15,909 nucleotides of DNA from Thiobacillus sp. UBA2186 (GCA_002327405.1 DCVO01000095.1:547-16455), one strand, 5' to 3'. Positions 8,156 to 15,042 are shown, counted from the first letter of the stretch. Made by a program: numbers and translations. Notes: generated from the letters alone by a model not told the origin.

Positions 8156-8911
8156 ATGGGGAGTGCCACTTTCCGATTCTGCGAAGAACTCAACGACTTT
8201 TTGCCGCCAGGACGTCGTTATCGGGAATTTGTCAGCGTCTGCGCGCGTGCCGCGACGACCAAGCACATGATCGAAGCCCTGGGCGTGCCGCATACCGAGG
8301 TGGAGATGATCCTGGTCAATGGCGAGCCGGCCGGTTTTGACCGTCAACTGGCGGACGGCGACCATGTCGTGGTCTGCCCCCGTCTGGATGCGGCGGATGC
8401 CGCCTCGCAACCGCGGTTGCGCGAAAGACCGTCCGGACGTCCGCGCTTCGTCGCCGACGCGCATCTCGGCGGCCTGGCACACATGCTGCGCATGCTGGGC
8501 TTCGATACCTTGTATGACAACGGATACCATGACGACGAACTGGCGGCCATCGAGGCGCAACAAGGGCGCATCCTGCTCTCCCGCGACCGCGAATTGCTCA
8601 AGCGCCGGGAGATTGTCCATGGCTGCTATCTGCACGCGCAGAAGCCGGAGGAACAGTTGCGCGAGATCGTCAAACGCCTGGATCTTGCACGCAACGCCAA
8701 GCCGTTTACCTTGTGCCTGCATTGCAATGCACCGCTGCGCCCGGTCGACAAGGCCGACGTGCTGGAGCGGCTGCCGCCCCGGGTGCGGGAGAATTATCAG
8801 CGCTTCAGCACTTGCGACCGGTGCGGGCGGGTGTACTGGGAAGGCTCGCATTGGCGCAACATGTGTCGGGTGCTGGACGATATGCTGCAGGACTTCAATG
8901 CGGCAGGCTGA
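8156..8911 (+). CDS. Mut7-C RNase domain protein with N-terminal ubiquitin-like domain
   Basis: This 251-residue protein has two parts. The first 80 residues form the Mut7-C ubiquitin-like (ThiS/MoaD-like) domain: MGSATFRFCEELNDFLP at the start and VEMILVNGEPAGFDRQLADGDHV near the end. Residues about 95-245 form the Mut7-C domain, a PIN-like nuclease fold, with acidic FVADAHLGGLAHMLRMLGFD and ILLSRDRELLK as candidate catalytic motifs. It ends in a zinc-ribbon-like pair of cysteine knuckles (CLHC near residue 185, CDRCGRVYW near 222). The family is predicted to be an RNase by similarity to the exonuclease Mut-7 C-terminus; its substrate in bacteria is not known to me. The ATG fits the conserved N-terminus, though the Shine-Dalgarno is weak. 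It is divergent from the cyclase and followed by tRNA-Val, which makes a tRNA-related role tempting but unproven. Confidence 0.88.
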   Translation: MGSATFRFCEELNDFLPPGRRYREFVSVCARAATTKHMIEALGVPHTEVEMILVNGEPAGFDRQLADGDHVVVCPRLDAADAASQPRLRERPSGRPRFVADAHLGGLAHMLRMLGFDTLYDNGYHDDELAAIEAQQGRILLSRDRELLKRREIVHGCYLHAQKPEEQLREIVKRLDLARNAKPFTLCLHCNAPLRPVDKADVLERLPPRVRENYQRFSTCDRCGRVYWEGSHWRNMCRVLDDMLQDFNAAG

Positions 8912-8936
8912 ATGCATGCGCAGCGGCTTTTTGTGC

Positions 8937-8966
8937 TTGCAGCGCATGCCGCATACCCGCTACAAT
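8937..8966 (+). promoter_or_regulatory. Sigma70-type promoter of tRNA-Val
   Basis: TTGCAG (8937-8942) and TACAAT (8961-8966) are separated by 18 nt and match the -35 and -10 consensus well (4/6 and 5/6). The discriminator after the -10 is GC-rich (GCGCG), as in promoters repressed by ppGpp. The mature tRNA would begin 11 nt after the -10 box. Confidence 0.8.
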
Positions 8967-8977
8967 GCGCGTCTTGC

Positions 8978-9054
8978 AGGCGCGTAGCTCAGCTGGTTAG
9001 AGCACCACCTTGACATGGTGGGGGTCGTTGGTTCGAGTCCAATCGCGCCTACCA
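8978..9054 (+). tRNA. tRNA-Val (anticodon GAC)
   Basis: A complete 77-nt tRNA including an encoded CCA. The acceptor stem AGGCGCG (8978-8984) pairs fully with CGCGCCT (9044-9050), with discriminator A at 9051 and CCA at 9052-9054. The anticodon stem CCACC/GGTGG (9005-9009, 9017-9021) closes a 7-nt loop TTGACAT with anticodon GAC at 9012-9014, which reads valine codons GUC and GUU. The D-arm TAGCTCAGCTGGTTAGAGCA and the T-loop GGTTCGAGTCC are standard. Confidence 0.97.
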
Positions 9055-9091
9055 ATTTTCAGCAGAAAATCAGGTAGTTGCAGTATCCGAG

Positions 9092-9119
9092 AAAGCCGCC
9101 GAGTGCGGCTTTTTCTTTT
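9092..9119 (+). terminator. Intrinsic terminator of tRNA-Val
   Basis: AAAGCCGC (9092-9099) and GCGGCTTT (9105-9112) form an 8-bp stem with loop CGAGT, followed by a T-rich run (TTCTTTT). It lies 37 nt after the CCA end and would end the tRNA transcript. There is little T-tract in the opposite direction, so it probably does not terminate the minus-strand operon. Confidence 0.85.
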
Positions 9120-9218
9120 GCTGTGCCGAAACCGTGACAAAACCACCCCTCCGTTCCGGTGCGGCCTTGGCTGTTGTCTGGACCGACGCCTGATCAAAAG
9201 ACCGGAAAGTGCATGCGG

Positions 9219-9269
9219 CCCGGGCCAAGGTGGCGGGGCTGTCCGCATGGCGCCCTTGTCCGGCCCGGG
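9219..9269. other. GC-rich imperfect stem-loop downstream of mocA-like gene
   Basis: CCCGGGCC (9219-9226) plus AAGG (9227-9230) can pair with CCTT (9254-9257) plus GGCCCGGG (9262-9269), with a 4-nt bulge on one side. It lies just after the stop of the minus-strand operon, between it and the tRNA terminator. There is no U-tract, so it is not a classical intrinsic terminator, but it may mark or protect the 3' end of the operon mRNA. Nothing else was recognised in 9120-9281. Confidence 0.35.
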
Positions 9270-9281
9270 GGCCCGCGGCGG

Positions 9282-9884
9282 TCAGTCCGTGGCCGGCCGG
9301 GACGGGTAAGTGCCGAGGGCGGCCAGGTCCTCGGGCGTGTCGACGTCGAGCAGGCAGCCGGGGTCCTGCACCTCGACGGCTACGACATGTGCGATCTCGC
9401 CCCGCAGCAGGGCGCGGGCGCCCTGGTCGCCGTGCAGGGCGGCCAGCTCGGCATACCAGCAGGCGGCGAAGCCCACCGGGTGGCCGCGCCGGTCCTGGTG
9501 CAGGGGCGCGGCAAGCAGGGCGCCCTGCTTCAGGGCATGGGCGACGCGGGCGGCGGTGCTGGCCTCAAGGCAAGGCATGTCGGCCAGCCCCACCAGCCAG
9601 CCCTCGGCCTTCGCCGTGGCGCGGATGCCGGCGGCGAGGGTGGCGCCCATGCCCTGGTCGGCCTCGGGCACTTCCAGATAAGGGATGCCTTCTGCGACGA
9701 GGTGCGCATGCAGGGGCGAGGGGCCGGGGCGCACCAGCACCAGGGCGCGGTCCGCCCCCGCGGTCAGGGGGGCGAGGCTGGCCTGCAGCAGGCTGCGGCC
9801 GTCGGGCAGCCGGTGCAGCAGCTTGTCGCTGCCGAAGCGGCGGCTGCGCCCGGCGGCGAGGAGCAGGCCGACCAGCCCGCCCAT
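9282..9884 (-). CDS. MocA-type molybdenum cofactor nucleotidyltransferase (MobA-like)
   Basis: This 200-residue protein belongs to the MobA-like NTP transferase family. It most likely adds CMP to molybdopterin to make the cytosine dinucleotide cofactor used by bacterial molybdenum hydroxylases. The nucleotide-binding signature LLLAAGRSRRFGSDKLL is at about residues 7-23; the metal-binding LVGLADMPCL is at about residues 96-105; GHPVGF follows near residue 136, all as in MocA. It is the last gene of the minus-strand operon, starting 5 nt after the xdhC-like stop with GAGG overlapping that stop. The company of a hydroxylase and an XdhC-type protein supports cytidylyltransferase (MocA) over the guanylyl form (MobA). 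Specificity for CTP cannot be proven by eye. Confidence 0.88.
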   Translation of the reverse strand: MGGLVGLLLAAGRSRRFGSDKLLHRLPDGRSLLQASLAPLTAGADRALVLVRPGPSPLHAHLVAEGIPYLEVPEADQGMGATLAAGIRATAKAEGWLVGLADMPCLEASTAARVAHALKQGALLAAPLHQDRRGHPVGFAACWYAELAALHGDQGARALLRGEIAHVVAVEVQDPGCLLDVDTPEDLAALGTYPSRPATD

Positions 9885-9889
9885 GAGCC

Positions 9890-10927
9890 TCAGGCCACGC
9901 CGCAGGCGGCAGGTGCGCCAAGCTCGGCGGAATCGAGGGCGGCGGGATCGAGCGCGGCGGGCGCCGGTGCCCGGTGGCCGAGCCGCACGCCGTTCTTCGC
10001 CGCCGTCATTTCCGCCAGGATGGCCACCGCGATCTCCGGCGGGGTGCGGCTGCCGATGGGCAGGCCCACGGGGCCGTGCAGGCGGGCCAGTTCCTCGGGC
10101 GAGAGGTCGAAGTGGCGGGCCAGCCGTTCCCGGCGGCGGGCGTTGTTGAGGCGGGAGCCGAGGGCGCCGACATAGAAGGCGGGAGACTTGAGGGCCTCCA
10201 GCAGCACCATGTCGTCCAGCCTCGGGTCGTGGGTGAGGGCCACCACCGCCAGGCGCGGGTCCGGCTCCATGGCCAGCAGGGCATCGTCGGGCAGGGCGGT
10301 CACCAGGGTGGTGCCGGCCATGTCCCAGCCTTCAGCGTATTCCTCCCGCGGCTCGCACACGGTGACCGCCCAGTCCAGGGCCTGGGCCATGGGCGCGAGG
10401 TAGCGGGAGACCTGGCCGGCGCCGATCAGCAGCAGGCGCCACTGCGGCCCGTGCACGGTGGTCAGGCGCCGGCCGTCCCAGCGCAGGGTGTCGCCCGGGC
10501 GGGCGTTTTCCAGCCTCACCGCGCCGCTGCCGAGGTCCACCGTGCGCGCGGCCAGCCGGCGTTTTTCCAGCAGGGCGGCGAGGCGCTCCAGCAGGTCGGC
10601 ATCGGGGGCCGGTTCCACCACCAGTTCCAGGGTGCCGCCGCAGGGCAGGCCGTAGCGGATGGCGTCCTCGGTGGCCACGCCATAGACCAGCTTGAACGGG
10701 GCGCTGCCCTGGAGGCGGCCGTCCGCCATGCGCGCGCTGAGGTCGTCCTCGATGCAGCCGCCGGAAACCGAGCCTTCGATCCGGCCGTCCTCGCGCAGGG
10801 CGAGCCACGCCCCCGCCGGCCGCGGCGCCGAGCCCCAGGTGCGGGCCACGGTGACCAGGGCGAAGCGCTCCCCCGCCGCGGCCCAGCGCCGCGCGGCCGC
10901 CAGCACCTGGAGGTCCATGCCGTCCAT
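9890..10927 (-). CDS. XdhC/CoxI family molybdenum hydroxylase maturation protein
   Basis: XdhC-type proteins bind molybdenum cofactor, help its sulfuration and deliver it to the large subunit of xanthine dehydrogenase-type enzymes. This one has 345 residues. The N-terminal XdhC/CoxI domain shows ALVTVARTWGSAPRPAGA and GSVSGGCIEDDL (about residues 20-60). The C-terminal Rossmann-type domain shows LLLIGAGQVSRYLAPMA (near residue 165), ALTHDPRLDD, YVGALGS and GLPIGSRTPPEIAVAILAE. I chose the ATG at 10927, 2 nt after the stop of the large-subunit gene, with AAGG about 7 nt upstream; another ATG 9 nt later is possible. The frame stays open further upstream, but that part is the shadow of the preceding gene. 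It shares an operon with its likely client enzyme. Confidence 0.92.
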   Translation of the reverse strand: MDGMDLQVLAAARRWAAAGERFALVTVARTWGSAPRPAGAWLALREDGRIEGSVSGGCIEDDLSARMADGRLQGSAPFKLVYGVATEDAIRYGLPCGGTLELVVEPAPDADLLERLAALLEKRRLAARTVDLGSGAVRLENARPGDTLRWDGRRLTTVHGPQWRLLLIGAGQVSRYLAPMAQALDWAVTVCEPREEYAEGWDMAGTTLVTALPDDALLAMEPDPRLAVVALTHDPRLDDMVLLEALKSPAFYVGALGSRLNNARRRERLARHFDLSPEELARLHGPVGLPIGSRTPPEIAVAILAEMTAAKNGVRLGHRAPAPAALDPAALDSAELGAPAACGVA

Positions 10928-10929
10928 GT

Positions 10930-13158
10930 CTAGGCCTTCAGTTCGGCCGGGTCGATGGGCAGGCGGCGCAGCCTCTTGCCGGTGGCGGCGGCGATGGCAT
11001 TGGCCACCGCCGGCGCCACCGGCGGCACTCCGGGCTCGCCGATGCCGGTGGGCGGCGCGGCGGAGGCCAGGATGTGCACCTCCACCTCGGGCATCTCGTT
11101 GATGCGCAAGAGGGCGTAGTCGTGGAAATTGGATTGCTGCACCTGCCCGCCCTCGAGGGTGATGGCGCCGTACAACAGGGCCGAGAGGGCGAAGCCCACC
11201 GAGCCTTCCACCTGGGAGCGCACGTTGTCCGGGTTGATGGCGATGCCGCAATCCACCGCGGCGACGATGCGGTCCACCTTCAGGCTGCCGTCGGCCTGCA
11301 CCGTCACCTCGGCCACCTGGGCCACGCAGGAGCGGAAGGATTCATGCACCGCCACGCCGCGGCCGCGCCGCTCGCCGGGCTTGCCGGGGGGAAGCGGGGT
11401 GCCCCAGCCGGCCTTTTCCGCCGCCAGCCTGAGCACGGCGGCGTGGCGCGGATGTTTCTTCAGCAGTTCCAGGCGCAGCCGCACCGGGTCCTGCCCCATG
11501 GCGGCGGCCACTTCGTCGAGGAAGGCCTCGGTGGAGTAGGCGGTGTGGGTGGAGCCCACGGAGCGCCACCACAGCACCGGCACGCCCACGTCCTGCGGCG
11601 TGTGCAGGTCCACCACCAGGTTGGGGATGTCATAGGGCAGGGTGGCGGCCCCCTCCACGGAAGTGAGGTCGATGCCGTCCTTCATGAGCCCGCTCATGGG
11701 CGAGTCCGCATTGATGGACTGGCCCACCAGGCGGTGGCGCCAGCCCAGCAGGCGGCCCTCAGCGTCGATGGCCGCTTCCAGGACGTGGTGGAAGGCGGGG
11801 CGGTAGTAACCGGCCTGCATGTCGTCCTCGCGCAGCCATACCAGCTTTACCGGGGCCTTGCCGCCGATGGCCCTGGCAATGTGCACCGCCTCCAGCACGT
11901 AGTCCGCATGCTTGCTGGCGCGGCGGCCGAAGCTGCCGCCGGCGTAGAGCATGTGAAGCTTCACCTGCTCGGGCTCGAGGCCCAGCAGTTCGGCCACCTT
12001 GGCCTGGTCCAGGGTCTGCATCTGCTCGCCGTTCCAGATCTCGCAGCCGTCGGCGGAAAGCTTCACCACGCAGTCGAGGGGCTCCATGGCGGCGTGGGCG
12101 AGGTAGGGGAAGTCGTAGGCGGCCTTGAGCACCTTGGCGGCGCCGGCGAAGACGGCCTCCGGGTCGCCGTCCTTGCGGGCGATGCTGCCGGGCTTTTGCG
12201 CCATTTCACGGTAGCGGGCGAAGATGTTCTCGCTGCTCCCCTGGTAGCCGCTTGCCTCATCCCATTCCACCACCAGGGCATCGCGGCCCTTCCTGGCGCT
12301 CCAGGTGTCCTTGGCCAGCACCGCGACCCCGCTGGGCACGGCGACGACGTCCACCACGCCCTTCACCGCTTTGGTCTTGGCGGCATCGAAACGCTTCAGC
12401 CTGGCGCCGAAGCGGGGCGGATGGGCCACCACCGCGGTGAGCATGCCGGGCAGGTGCACGTCTTGGGTGAAGATGGCGGTGCCCTTGACCTTTTCCGCCG
12501 AATCCTTGCGCGGGACATGCCTGCCGATGAGCTTGAATTCCTGCGGGGACTTGAGGCGGACCTCTGCGGGCAGGGGCTGTTCCGCCGCCGCTTGCGCCAG
12601 TTCGCCGAAGGTGGCGCGGCGGCCCGAGGCCGGGTGGCTCACCACCCCGTCGGCGACCGTGATCCCGGCGGCCGGCACCCGCCACTTTTGCGCGGCGGCG
12701 CCCACCAGCATGGCGCGGCCCATGGCCCCGGCGCGGCGCATCTGCTCCCAGGAATTGGCCATGGCGGTGCTGCCGCCGGTGCCCTGGACGGACCCCCACA
12801 GCAGGTTGTTGTAGCGCCTGGCATCCGCCGGGGCGCCTTCCACCTTGACCTGCTCCCAGGCCGCATCGAGTTCCTCGGCGAGTACGGTGGCCAGGCCCGT
12901 GTGGGTCCCCTGGCCCATTTCCAGATGCTTGGCGATGACGGTGACGCTGTTGTCGACGCCGATGCGCAGGAAGGCGTTGGGTTCGAACAGGGGGCCGGTC
13001 GAGGAGGCAGGGGTAGCGGCGCGGGCGCCGCCCGGCAGATAGATGGCGAGGGTGAGGCCGGCGACGCCCTGCAGGAAGCGGCGCCGGCTGTGGTTTTCGA
13101 TGTGTGCCTCCTGAGAAGGAGTGGTGGGTTCGGCGGCGAGCTTGTCGAGGATGGTCAT
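10930..13158 (-). CDS. Molybdopterin-binding subunit of a Tat-exported aldehyde/isoquinoline oxidoreductase-type enzyme
   Basis: This is the large catalytic subunit of a xanthine dehydrogenase-family molybdenum hydroxylase (742 residues, usual for the IorB-like branch). It is expected to oxidise an aldehyde or N-heterocycle with water as oxygen source. A twin-arginine signal is visible at about residues 24-48 (SRRRFLQGVAG followed by a hydrophobic stretch and ARA), so the enzyme is probably exported folded to the periplasm. Other motifs: KHLEMGQGTHTGLATVLAEE, GGSFGRRASKHADY, WWRSVGSTHTAYSTEAFLDE, and near the C-terminus GIGEPGVPPVAPAVANAI, whose glutamate is the catalytic base in the family. 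The ATG at 13158 is preceded by GAGGAG overlapping the stop of the small-subunit gene. No FAD subunit is present in the operon. The substrate is not decided by sequence. Confidence 0.93.
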   Translation of the reverse strand: MTILDKLAAEPTTPSQEAHIENHSRRRFLQGVAGLTLAIYLPGGARAATPASSTGPLFEPNAFLRIGVDNSVTVIAKHLEMGQGTHTGLATVLAEELDAAWEQVKVEGAPADARRYNNLLWGSVQGTGGSTAMANSWEQMRRAGAMGRAMLVGAAAQKWRVPAAGITVADGVVSHPASGRRATFGELAQAAAEQPLPAEVRLKSPQEFKLIGRHVPRKDSAEKVKGTAIFTQDVHLPGMLTAVVAHPPRFGARLKRFDAAKTKAVKGVVDVVAVPSGVAVLAKDTWSARKGRDALVVEWDEASGYQGSSENIFARYREMAQKPGSIARKDGDPEAVFAGAAKVLKAAYDFPYLAHAAMEPLDCVVKLSADGCEIWNGEQMQTLDQAKVAELLGLEPEQVKLHMLYAGGSFGRRASKHADYVLEAVHIARAIGGKAPVKLVWLREDDMQAGYYRPAFHHVLEAAIDAEGRLLGWRHRLVGQSINADSPMSGLMKDGIDLTSVEGAATLPYDIPNLVVDLHTPQDVGVPVLWWRSVGSTHTAYSTEAFLDEVAAAMGQDPVRLRLELLKKHPRHAAVLRLAAEKAGWGTPLPPGKPGERRGRGVAVHESFRSCVAQVAEVTVQADGSLKVDRIVAAVDCGIAINPDNVRSQVEGSVGFALSALLYGAITLEGGQVQQSNFHDYALLRINEMPEVEVHILASAAPPTGIGEPGVPPVAPAVANAIAAATGKRLRRLPIDPAELKA

Positions 13159-13169
13159 GGCATGTCTCC

Positions 13170-13637
13170 TCAGGCCAGGGACTTGGCGGCTTCGTGAATG
13201 GCGGCGCGGATGCGCACATAGGTGCCGCAGCGGCAAAGGTTGCCTGCCATGGCGGCGTCGATGTCGGCATCCGTGGGGCGGGGGTTCTCCTCCAGCAGGG
13301 CCACCGCGCTCATGATCTGGCCCGGCTGGCAGTAGCCGCATTGCACCACATCCAGGCGGCGCCAGGCCTCCTCTACCGCCTGCGCCACCCTGGCGGCGCG
13401 GGACTCGCCCACGCCTTCGATGGTGACGATCTTCTTGCCCGCGGCGGCGGCGATGGGGGTGATGCAGGAGCGCACCGGCTGGCCGTCCACATGCACCGTG
13501 CAGGCGCCGCACAGGCCCATGCCGCAGCTGTACTTGGTGCCGGTCAGGCGCAGGGTGTCGCGCAGGACCCACAGCAGGGGCGTGTCGGGGGCCTCATCCA
13601 CGCGGATGGGCTTGCCGTTGATATCGAGGGTAGGCAT
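13170..13637 (-). CDS. (2Fe-2S)-binding small subunit of molybdenum hydroxylase
   Basis: This 155-residue protein carries the two [2Fe-2S] clusters that pass electrons from the molybdenum site to the outside acceptor. The first, plant-ferredoxin-type cluster motif is CGMGLCGAC plus a later cysteine (about residues 38-60). The second, helical cluster motif is CGYCQPG and CRCGTY (about residues 100-140). It has no export signal of its own, so it probably rides with the large subunit through the Tat system. It is the first gene of the operon, and its start is strongly supported: AGGAGGTGAT (13641-13650) matches the 16S rRNA tail and lies 7 nt (core) from the ATG. The gap to the next gene is 11 nt. 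Confidence 0.95.
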   Translation of the reverse strand: MPTLDINGKPIRVDEAPDTPLLWVLRDTLRLTGTKYSCGMGLCGACTVHVDGQPVRSCITPIAAAAGKKIVTIEGVGESRAARVAQAVEEAWRRLDVVQCGYCQPGQIMSAVALLEENPRPTDADIDAAMAGNLCRCGTYVRIRAAIHEAAKSLA

Positions 13638-13640
13638 GGA

Positions 13641-13650
13641 ATCACCTCCT
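13641..13650 (-). promoter_or_regulatory. Near-perfect Shine-Dalgarno of the hydroxylase operon
   Basis: On the minus strand AGGAGGTGAT precedes the first gene of the operon, an extended match to the anti-Shine-Dalgarno sequence. It decides the start at 13637 and predicts strong translation. Confidence 0.85.
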
Positions 13651-13703
13651 GTAGGGTGGGGTCACTTGCATTTTCCGGGTGCCGGTTGCAGAACGGTTAG
13701 TAC

Positions 13704-13733
13704 GATCCTGCGGTATTCTTGCCTGATCCTGCG
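13704..13733. promoter_or_regulatory. Candidate AraC-type operator: two direct half-sites 21 bp apart
   Basis: GATCCTGCG occurs at 13704-13712 and again, identical and in the same orientation, at 13725-13733. The 21-bp period equals two helical turns, the geometry of AraC-family half-sites such as araI1-araI2. The pair lies in the 173-bp gap between the divergent AraC-family gene and the hydroxylase operon. About 10 bp away, a shorter direct repeat CGGTT occurs at 13683-13687 and 13694-13698. A possible -10 box for the regulator (TATTAT, 13774-13779) is seen without a convincing -35. Confidence 0.6.
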
Positions 13734-13810
13734 AGAGGGCAGGGTTTGGCATCCATTGGGGCAGGCCCTGGGTTATTATAGGCATGCTCATGCATGGATG
13801 AGGTTTGCCG

Positions 13811-14776
13811 GTGGGTGAAAAAGCCGATATCCCGGATCGGGACGAAGGCGCGGTGATCCGCGCCGGCGCCGTCCTGGCCCAGGCCGTGGGCCGCTGGACA
13901 AGCGGCGTCGAGCAGGCCGACACGGCCATTCCCGAATTGCGCTTCTACCGGCGGGAGAGGCCCTCCGAACCCTGCGTCTGCATGGTGGAGCCGAGCGTGG
14001 CCCTGGTGGTGCAGGGGGCCAAGCGCGCCCTGCTGGGGGGCGATGCATACACCTACGATATCCGCCGCTTCCTCATCACCTCCCTGGATCTGGGGGCCAC
14101 GATGCACGTCGTGCAGGCCTCCGTCGAGCAACCCTACCTGGGCCTGGCGCTGAAGCTGGACCTGCGGCTCGTGGCAGAGATGATGGTGCGGCGCGGCCTG
14201 CCGCCTGCGGCGCCGCCCTGCGAGCGGGGCATGGTACTGGGCCAGAGCACCGCGACCCTGCTCGATGCCTTCCAGCGCCTGGTGAATCTGCTCGACGAGC
14301 CCGAGTCCATCCCCGTCCTGGCACCCCTGATCCAGCGGGAGATCCACTACCGCCTCTTGAGCAGCGACCAGGGCGGACGCCTGTGGCAGATCGCCTCCGT
14401 GGGCAGCCAGGGGCACCGCATCGCCCGCGCCATCGACTGGCTCAAGGCCCACTACGCCCAGCCCTTGCGCATCGACGACCTGGCCGCCTACGCGCAGATG
14501 AGCGCCTCCAGCTTCCACCACCATTTCCGCCAGCTCACCGCCATGAGCCCCCTGCAGTTCCAGAAATGGCTGCGCCTCAACGAAGCCCGCCGCCTGATGC
14601 TGGCCGGGGAGGCCGATGTTTCCTCCGCCGCCTTCCGGGTGGGCTACGAAAGCCCCTCCCAGTTCAGCCGGGAATACAGCCGCCTGTTCGGCGCCCCGCC
14701 GCGCCAGGATGTGGCAAGGCTGCGGGAAAGGCTGCGCCGGCAGCCCGCCGAAAAACTCTCCGGCGGCAGCGTCTGA
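13811..14776 (+). CDS. AraC-family transcriptional regulator, divergent from the hydroxylase operon
   Basis: This 321-residue regulator has an N-terminal ligand-sensing AraC_N-type domain (about residues 20-180; RFYRRERPSEP, MVEPSVALVVQGAKRALLGG) and a C-terminal pair of helix-turn-helix motifs (about 215-305; IDDLAAYAQMSASSFHHHFR and VSSAAFRVGYESPSQFSREY). This domain type also occurs in YqhC, an aldehyde-responsive activator, which fits control of an aldehyde-oxidising operon, but that is inference. I chose the GTG at 13811 because GAGG (13800-13803) lies 7 nt upstream; the TTG at 13805 is too close to it, and an in-frame stop at 13799 excludes earlier starts. The divergent layout and the half-sites in the gap support it as local regulator, probably also of itself. 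Confidence 0.93.
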   Translation: MGEKADIPDRDEGAVIRAGAVLAQAVGRWTSGVEQADTAIPELRFYRRERPSEPCVCMVEPSVALVVQGAKRALLGGDAYTYDIRRFLITSLDLGATMHVVQASVEQPYLGLALKLDLRLVAEMMVRRGLPPAAPPCERGMVLGQSTATLLDAFQRLVNLLDEPESIPVLAPLIQREIHYRLLSSDQGGRLWQIASVGSQGHRIARAIDWLKAHYAQPLRIDDLAAYAQMSASSFHHHFRQLTAMSPLQFQKWLRLNEARRLMLAGEADVSSAAFRVGYESPSQFSREYSRLFGAPPRQDVARLRERLRRQPAEKLSGGSV

Positions 14777-14890
14777 CACGAGAAAGACACGGATGCCGGA
14801 CGTCCGCAAAGGCGAAGCAGGGGATGCGACTCCGGGCAGGATGCGAATGCGCCGACCCGCTGCCGCTACGCATGGCAGTGGTTGATCCGG

Positions 14891-14919
14891 TTGTCCACTG
14901 CGGCTTCTTGTGGCAGAAT
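14891..14919 (+). promoter_or_regulatory. Candidate sigma70 promoter of the thrS leader
   Basis: TTGTCC (14891-14896) and CAGAAT (14914-14919) are separated by 17 nt; each matches consensus at 4 of 6 positions. The following GCGCGCC is GC-rich, like the discriminator of the tRNA-Val promoter in this window (AATGCGCG in both). Transcription would start near 14926, giving a leader of about 190 nt before thrS. Between the end of the AraC-family gene (14776) and this promoter I see no gene, only a 10-bp palindrome CGGACGTCCG. Confidence 0.6.
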
Positions 14920-14959
14920 GCGCGCCTGTGCCAGTCGAATGGCCCACGGAGGTTGCGAA

Positions 14960-14995
14960 ATGTCACCGCGAACTTGTTTTTCCGTCCGAGGATAA
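14960..14995 (+). CDS. Putative thrS leader peptide (11 residues)
   Basis: A short frame, ATG to TAA, encodes MSPRTCFSVRG. It has a strong Shine-Dalgarno (GGAGG 14948-14952, 7 nt spacer) and lies between the candidate promoter and an intrinsic terminator upstream of thrS. It contains one threonine codon (ACT, fifth position), so classical threonine attenuation with a run of regulatory codons is not seen. An in-frame ATG at 14939 would give 18 residues but has no ribosome site. Its stop codon merges into AAAAAGC (14994-15000), a copy of the outer 5' arm of the terminator. Whether it is translated is unknown. Confidence 0.4.
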   Translation: MSPRTCFSVRG

Positions 14996-15042
14996 AAAGC
15001 CGTCGTTTCGTTTGTTCGCACCTTTTATGTAATTTGTGAATG

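Noticed and set aside
7990..8193. Longer starts for the diguanylate cyclase (8085 or 8193)
   Set aside because: No good ribosome site, added residues look non-homologous, and the longest version would overlap the start of the divergent Mut7-C gene. The start at 8085 is not fully excluded.
10928..11251. Upstream extension of the xdhC-like frame
   Set aside because: The extra 108 codons lie inside the large-subunit gene in another frame; XdhC family proteins begin near the ATG at 10927.
11074..13197. A 707-codon open frame on the plus strand opposite the hydroxylase large subunit
   Set aside because: It is antisense to a gene with clear family motifs; high GC at third positions removes stop codons on the other strand. 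Its product is low-complexity in H, G, A and V with no recognisable domain.
13159..13572. Upstream extension of the large-subunit frame
   Set aside because: This part overlaps the 2Fe-2S subunit gene. The Tat signal just after the ATG at 13158 and its ribosome site fix the start.
10930..13637. Xanthine dehydrogenase proper
   Set aside because: There is no FAD subunit, the large subunit has a Tat signal, and GGSFGRRA plus GEPGVPP motifs fit the isoquinoline/aldehyde oxidoreductase branch better.
14919..14927. Possible att site copy of the tRNA-Val 3' end beside the cassette
   Set aside because: Only the 7-base CGCGCCT is shared with the tRNA end, which is expected by chance in GC-rich DNA, and no integrase gene is present.
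15001..15030. CGT-rich stretch in the thrS leader as mimic of the threonine anticodon
   Set aside because: The CGT triplets are not in the loop of a clear anticodon-like hairpin, so similarity to the E. coli thrS operator could not be supported.
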